NCBI GenBank assembly: GCA_964457455.1
Contig: CAYWJN010000111.1
Coordinates: forward strand, 1 to 6,924
Origin: JABMPU01 sp964457455
Lineage (GTDB): Bacteria > Cloacimonadota > Cloacimonadia > Cloacimonadales > TCS61
Length of the DNA stretch: 6,924 nucleotides
Direction of reading: 5' to 3'
The notes under the pieces were generated by a model, which did no database searches, was not told where the DNA came from, and saw nothing but the letters and a program-made list of their open reading frames with translations. The translations under genes were made by a program, and so were the position numbers. Position 1 is the stretch's first letter. Each line of letters opens with the position of its first letter. Of the stretch, positions 5,934-6,924 are shown piece by piece.

Positions 5934-6908
5934 TCAGGACTTTGGTTCAAAAAATAAACCGGAAAAAGTACCTTTCAAAATAATATAAGTCTTAAATAAA
6001 CCGTGTCTGGTAAAAATTGATTTTAGAACAAGAACAAATCTTCGATAAAAAATGTAGGCAACTTTTCTCTTTTTATCGTATTTTCTTAAGATGTATAAAG
6101 AATTTCTGAATTTATAATAGTACAATTTAATTCGCGTTTTATCTTTTTCCAAATTGATATTCAAAGGCGTCTGAACTTCACGTAAATGATAAACAATGCT
6201 TTTTGCCACCTGAAATGAAGGAAATTTGCTGGAAATCCTCAAAGTATATTCATGGTCATCTTCCCAGATGAAAAAATCTTTAAATGGAAAGCCAATGCTC
6301 TCTACAATTTTCCTATTTATAAAAACTGAAACAAACGTGCAAGCTCTCACCTTGATCAAGCCGCGATCCATAAATCTGCCCCAATCGATATCTCTATTTT
6401 CATTAAATCTGAGATCGATTTCCGGAACATTTATAGGCAGATTATTTTTCCCCAGAACATTACTGCACAGAAATCCAAATTCATTTTGCTCGATTTGAAC
6501 ATCAAAAAAAATGGAAAGCGCATCTTTATCCAAAATCACATCATCATCCATGAGCCAGAACCAGTCGTAACGCTTATCAAATCCTCGTTTCAAACCTTCA
6601 TGAAAACCACCCGCACCACCTGTATTTTCAGTCATCCGCACATAATGAATTCTAATGCTGGTTTTATCCGTAAGATTATTAATATAAAATTCTTTTTCCC
6701 AGGGATTGAGTAAACTCATCGGAGGTAAATCTTCGATATATTTGTTTTCTTTTAAGATGGTTTCAGTTCCATCTGTGGAAGCATTATCAATGATGTAAAT
6801 CGCATCGAGCGGTCGTGTTTGCTCACGCAGTGAATCCAAACAATCTATCAAGAGTTCTTTGCGATTAAAAGTTACTACAATTGCACAAACAGTTCCTTTA
6901 TCCTGCAT
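5934..6908 (-). CDS. Family 2 glycosyltransferase (GlfT/rhamnosyltransferase-like)
   Basis: A 324-residue GT-A fold glycosyltransferase that would move a sugar from a nucleotide donor onto a growing surface glycan at the cytoplasmic membrane face. The nucleotide-binding start CAIVVTFNRKELL (8-20) and IIDNASTDGT (39-48) is followed by NTGGAGGFHEGLKRG (95-109), the metal-binding DDD (121-123) in WFWLMDDDV, and FIWEDDHEYTLR (213-224) with the likely catalytic acidic residues. His241 in YHLRE may complete the metal site, as in galactofuranosyltransferases. The GGAGGF block is typical of the GlfT-like branch, but donor and acceptor cannot be told from sequence. The C-terminal 60 residues are basic and aromatic without a clear membrane span, suggesting peripheral attachment. 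AAGGAA (6915-6920) sits six bases before the ATG. It probably belongs to a polysaccharide cluster beyond the right edge. Confidence 0.92.
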   Translation of the reverse strand: MQDKGTVCAIVVTFNRKELLIDCLDSLREQTRPLDAIYIIDNASTDGTETILKENKYIEDLPPMSLLNPWEKEFYINNLTDKTSIRIHYVRMTENTGGAGGFHEGLKRGFDKRYDWFWLMDDDVILDKDALSIFFDVQIEQNEFGFLCSNVLGKNNLPINVPEIDLRFNENRDIDWGRFMDRGLIKVRACTFVSVFINRKIVESIGFPFKDFFIWEDDHEYTLRISSKFPSFQVAKSIVYHLREVQTPLNINLEKDKTRIKLYYYKFRNSLYILRKYDKKRKVAYIFYRRFVLVLKSIFTRHGLFKTYIILKGTFSGLFFEPKS

Positions 6909-6924
6909 TTTTTATTCCTTCATC

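Noticed and set aside
5135..6713. Three plus-strand open frames opposite aroB and the glycosyltransferase
   Set aside because: They are antisense to well-supported genes and their translations show no recognisable family features.
4765..6908. aroB-like gene plus glycosyltransferase as an aminocyclitol or secondary-metabolite cluster
   Set aside because: The catalytic residues match true 3-dehydroquinate synthase, no aminotransferase or other tailoring gene is present, and the two genes are separated by 131 bp.

Overview
This is an AT-rich bacterial window from a scaffolded draft or metagenome assembly. A run of exactly 100 N (2516-2615) joins two contigs inside a short tandem repeat, so the true distance between the genes on either side is unknown. 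The organism cannot be named with certainty. Three things recall AT-rich members of the Bacteroidota/FCB side of the tree, such as Cloacimonadota or Marinimicrobia: intergenic arrays of 7-nt units, a Bacteroides/spirochaete-like N-terminus on AsnA, and Shine-Dalgarno sites at some genes. That placement is a low-confidence inference.

Layout. (1) Positions 1-1973, plus strand: the C-terminal 656 residues of a large DNA methylase, cut by the left edge. It carries a DPPY motif, and its C-terminal part looks like a nuclease-fold (PD-(D/E)XK-like) domain. (2) 2049-2495, plus: a small membrane protein of the divergent PAP2 (DUF212/YuiD) family. (3) 2496-2853: a gene-free stretch with heptamer repeats, the scaffold gap, a degenerate CTTCGTG repeat, and a possible promoter with an inverted repeat. 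(4) 2854-3981, plus: asnA, ammonia-dependent asparagine synthetase, with a strong ribosome binding site and a clear intrinsic terminator after it. (5) 4130-4591, plus: free methionine-(R)-sulfoxide reductase with all three family cysteines. (6) 4592-4764: a convergent gap with a hairpin and a second heptamer array that runs into the aroB stop codon. (7) 4765-5802, minus: aroB, 3-dehydroquinate synthase, starting at GTG. (8) 5803-5933: a spacer holding an imperfect inverted repeat of about 79 bp. (9) 5934-6908, minus: a family 2 glycosyltransferase.

The genes do not form one pathway. asnA (asparagine), aroB (aromatic amino acids) and the methionine sulfoxide reductase are ordinary housekeeping or repair functions, each apparently transcribed on its own. 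The glycosyltransferase probably belongs to a surface polysaccharide cluster continuing past the right edge. The methylase is the only gene of accessory or defence character, and its partners would lie upstream of the window.

I found no convincing undescribed system here. The points most worth a second look are the methylase/nuclease-like fusion, the recurring 7-nt repeats in separate intergenic gaps, and the inverted repeat between the glycosyltransferase and aroB.
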